DNA from: Liolophura sinensis
Lineage: Eukaryota; Mollusca; Polyplacophora; Chitonida; Chitonidae
Assembly (NCBI RefSeq): GCF_032854445.1
Contig: NC_088300.1
Location: 70,714,984 to 70,778,983, forward strand
DNA: 64,000 nucleotides
Reading direction: 5' to 3'
Below are positions 61,401 to 64,000 of the stretch, in pieces. The position numbers were made by a program, and so were the translations under genes. The first letter of the stretch is position 1. Each line of letters begins with the position of its first letter. Below the pieces are notes generated by a model that saw nothing but the letters and a program-made list of their open reading frames with translations, had not been told where the DNA came from and did no database searches.

Positions 61401-62070
61401 TTCATATTTGTTTCCCCTTTCATCATTTTACACAAACTTTGCATCTCAATCCACTATTAGGTTTATTAAATTTGTTTAACATTGTATAGGCTTCAAAGAA
61501 TGGAGTCAATTCAGGTAAAAATTATTTGTGGACTGTGTTGATGTGGAATAGAAAAGTCTCTGATCTTAAGTCTTATGTGTTACATTGTGGTATACATGAA
61601 GTAAAAATACAAGAAATATCAATCTGTAGCTTACTCTAGCATATACAAGTACATGTATGTGAACCAATCAAGCCATCAACATCAGCATGATGATGTTTCA
61701 TTGGACAGTTTAATATAGAATCATATGGAGATGTGTTGGTATAAACGTGGGAAACTTGATGTTCAGTGCGTTTTGGCCTGTTAAAAACTGTGACTTATTT
61801 GACCTGTTGATAGTGATACTACTGTACAATAGCCAGTTAGTGTAGGGCTTTATACGTTATGGGTTCTTTAGCCTAGCCATTGCTTGTCGGCCTTCATTGT
61901 TTGATTGAGTATAGCTACATGTATGTACAAGTAGGTGATGTATAATGATAATGCTGTGTCCAGAAACCAAACCAGAGAAATAAAGAGGTTACAGTTGCGT
62001 ATAAAGCCTGCGTTCTGGTGTTCACCTCCCACATGCTTTGAACATGACAATGTAATTACACACAATGGAC
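58446..62070. other. No gene seen; one small inverted-repeat element
   Basis: I found no supported gene. At 59472-59618 an element-like segment has inverted ends (CACTTTCACAAAG against TTTTGTGAAAGTG); its right end resembles sequence at 48446-48466. Confidence 0.4.
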
Positions 62071-62079
62071 ATAGACCAG

Positions 62080-63260
62080 GGTTTGAGCATGGACATTCTC
62101 AACCCTGGAAACCCTGGACCGTCTTCAACCATAGATTCATGGACAATGTCCATGCTGAACCGTGGAAACCCTGGACAATGTCCATGCTCAACCATGGTAA
62201 TCTTGGGAAATGTTCATGCTTAACCATGGAAAACGTTCATGCTCAACCATGAAAATCCTGGACAATGTCTATGCTCCACCATGAAAACTGTGGACAATGT
62301 CCATGCTGAACCATGGAAACCCTGGACAATGTCCATGCTCAACCATGGTAATCTTGGGAAATGTTCATGCTCAACCATGGAAAACGTTCATGCTCAACCA
62401 TGAAAATCCTGGACAATGTCTATGCTCCACCATGAAAACTGTGGACAATGTCCATGCTGAACCATGGAAACCCTGGACAATGTCCATGCTTAACCATGGT
62501 AATCTTGGGAAATGTTCATGCTCAACCATGGAAAACGTTCATGCTCAACCATGAAAATCCTGGACAATGTCTATGCTCCACCATGAAAACTGTGGACAAT
62601 GTCCATACTCAACCATGAAAATCCTGGACAATGTCCACACTCAACCATGGAAACCTTGGAAAATGTTCATGCACAACCATGGAAACCTTGGAAAATGTTC
62701 ATGCACAACCATGGAAAAACTGGACAGTGTTCATACTCAACCATGAAAATCCTGGACAATGTCCACACTCAACCATGGAAATCCTGGAAAATGTTCATGC
62801 TCAACCATGAAAATCCTGGACAATGTCCACACTCAACCATGGAAATCGTGGAAAATGTCCATGCTCAACCATGAAAATCCTGGACAATGTCCACACTCAA
62901 CCATGGAAATCCTGGAAAATGTTCATGCTCAACCATGAAAATCCTGGACAATGTCCACACTCAACCATGGAAATCCTGGAAAATGTTCATGCTCAACCAT
63001 GAAAATCCTGGACAATGTCCACACTCAACCATGGAAATCCTGGAAAATGTTCATGCTCAACCATGAAAACCCTGGACAATGTCCACACTCAACCATGGAA
63101 ATCCTGGAAAATGTCCATGCTCAATAGTAGCACTCTTGGATAGTGTCCATGCCCCACCCTGGAAACCCTGGACCGTGTCCATTCTCAAACCTGCAGACCC
63201 TGGACAATGTCAAAGCTCAGTCGTGGAAACCATGAACAGTGTGCAGTGTTTCCCTGGTTT
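62080..63260. repeat. Approximately 32-bp satellite with 151-bp and 64-bp higher-order units
   Basis: The monomer is about 32 bp (AACCATGGAAATCCTGGA, then AATGTTCATGCTC). In the left part, five monomers form a 151-bp unit (CCATGCTGAAC at 62150, 62301 and 62452). From about 62740 the array switches to 64-bp dimers that alternate CCACACTC and TTCATGCTC versions. The apparent frames reading LNHGNPGQC are repeat artefacts. Confidence 0.92.
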
Positions 63261-63689
63261 ACCATGAACATTGTCGGTGCTTTCCATGGTTGTGCATGAA
63301 CATAACCCATGGCTTCCAAAAAGTGTGACAAAAAATCGGTCAGTATACGGCTCTCATACAACAGCTTCCGTACAAAAATGTACAATACTATAGCTTCATA
63401 TCTGAAATGAGAAATTATTGACAAACATGAGTACTGTAATACGGTGGAAGTTCGATTTTGCTTGAAAGATAAATTTCAATTTAACATGTCTATCTTCTTG
63501 CACATGTATGACTTTGGTCTGAAAATTGGCCATGTTTGCTGTTGAATAGCACATAAATAAACATTCGGTGTATTTGTTACATGTAGCCTAACAATAGACA
63601 TTTCACTTACAGGATATTAAACATTATACATGAAGACGTTTTGTACAGACGGTCCCATTCTTTTCAGACGTCATACGTTGAAAGGTATG

Positions 63690-63775
63690 GCTGTGGGTTT
63701 CCCCCGGCTCTATCCGGTTTCCTCCCACCATAACGCTGTCCGTCGTCATAAGTATGAGAAATATTATAACCGAAC
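63690..63775 (+). mobile_element. SINE core fragment
   Basis: GGTTTCCTCCCACCATAACG with GTGGGTTTCCCCCGGCTCT before it matches the first SINE family; the tail is lost. The rest of 63261-64000 shows nothing I can name. Confidence 0.55.
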
Positions 63776-64000
63776 CGCTCTGACTTACTAGACAGGCAGG
63801 TGAAAGGAAAGGGATTAGTTATCAAAACGTCTGCCGGCGCAAACTGTGGGATTATTAAACAATAGGCCTACTAGTCAAAGCCAAACCAGGTGCATGGCCT
63901 GGCTCATCGGCAGACCCATCAGTGGGCTGACACCCAATTATCCGATTATTGCAAGGGACATAGTAAATACAATGTTGACATGAATTCCACCTTGTTGACA

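Noticed and set aside
62297-62874. Open frames with LNHGNPGQC repeats
   Set aside because: They are translations of the 32-bp satellite with no splice or start context.

Overview
This is eukaryotic nuclear DNA from an animal, most likely a mollusc (perhaps a bivalve) or another spiralian. The reasons are AT-rich, intron-rich genes with GT/AG junctions, tRNA-derived SINEs whose tails end in CACCAATCAAATAAATAAAT and carry a GGTTTCCTCCCACCATAATG core (recalled as common in molluscan genomes), many ACATGTA words, and abundant minisatellites and MITE-like inverted-repeat elements. The species cannot be named from the sequence alone.

Two protein-coding genes can be supported. The first, on the minus strand (36172 down to 2110), is a very large alpha-carbonic anhydrase gene. 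I could assemble 28 coding exons into one continuous frame of 1287 codons plus stop. They encode a signal peptide, four complete alpha-CA domains in tandem, and a hydrophobic C-terminus that resembles a GPI-anchor signal or membrane tail. Each domain keeps the three zinc-binding histidines, the proton-shuttle His, the catalytic Thr region, a predicted disulfide pair and an NGS glycosylation sequon. The exon layout of the domains repeats with the same intron phases, so the gene grew by duplication of a seven-exon cassette; domain 2 has lost one intron.

The second gene, on the plus strand (46166 to 53961), is the 3' part of an INPP5F/Sac2-type SAC-domain inositol-phosphate phosphatase. Eleven exons are visible, including the CX5R catalytic exon and a long last exon. 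The N-terminal third (about 350 residues, judged from the human protein as I remember it) was not found between the two genes. Either its exons are too diverged for me to see, or they lie left of the window and the carbonic anhydrase gene is nested in an INPP5F intron. Two small tandem duplications sit exactly on splice sites of this gene: a 42-bp repeat carrying the donor, and a 120-bp repeat carrying an acceptor and exon start.

Layout: 1-2109, downstream flank with a 53-bp tandem array containing CRE-like TGACGTCA sites; 2110-36172, the carbonic anhydrase gene, with a foldback element, three intronic minisatellites (17, 74 and 26 bp), a MITE and SINEs in its introns; 36173-46165, no gene recognised, with SINEs and microsatellites; 46166-53961, INPP5F-like gene with SINEs and MITEs in its introns; 53962-64000, 3' UTR and intergenic DNA with a 39-bp minisatellite, a TTAA-flanked MITE, and two arrays with higher-order structure (145 bp and 151 bp). 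The long open frames in the minisatellites are artefacts of stop-free repeat units, not genes. The two genes share no obvious pathway: one hydrates CO2 outside the cell, the other dephosphorylates phosphoinositides on endosomes.
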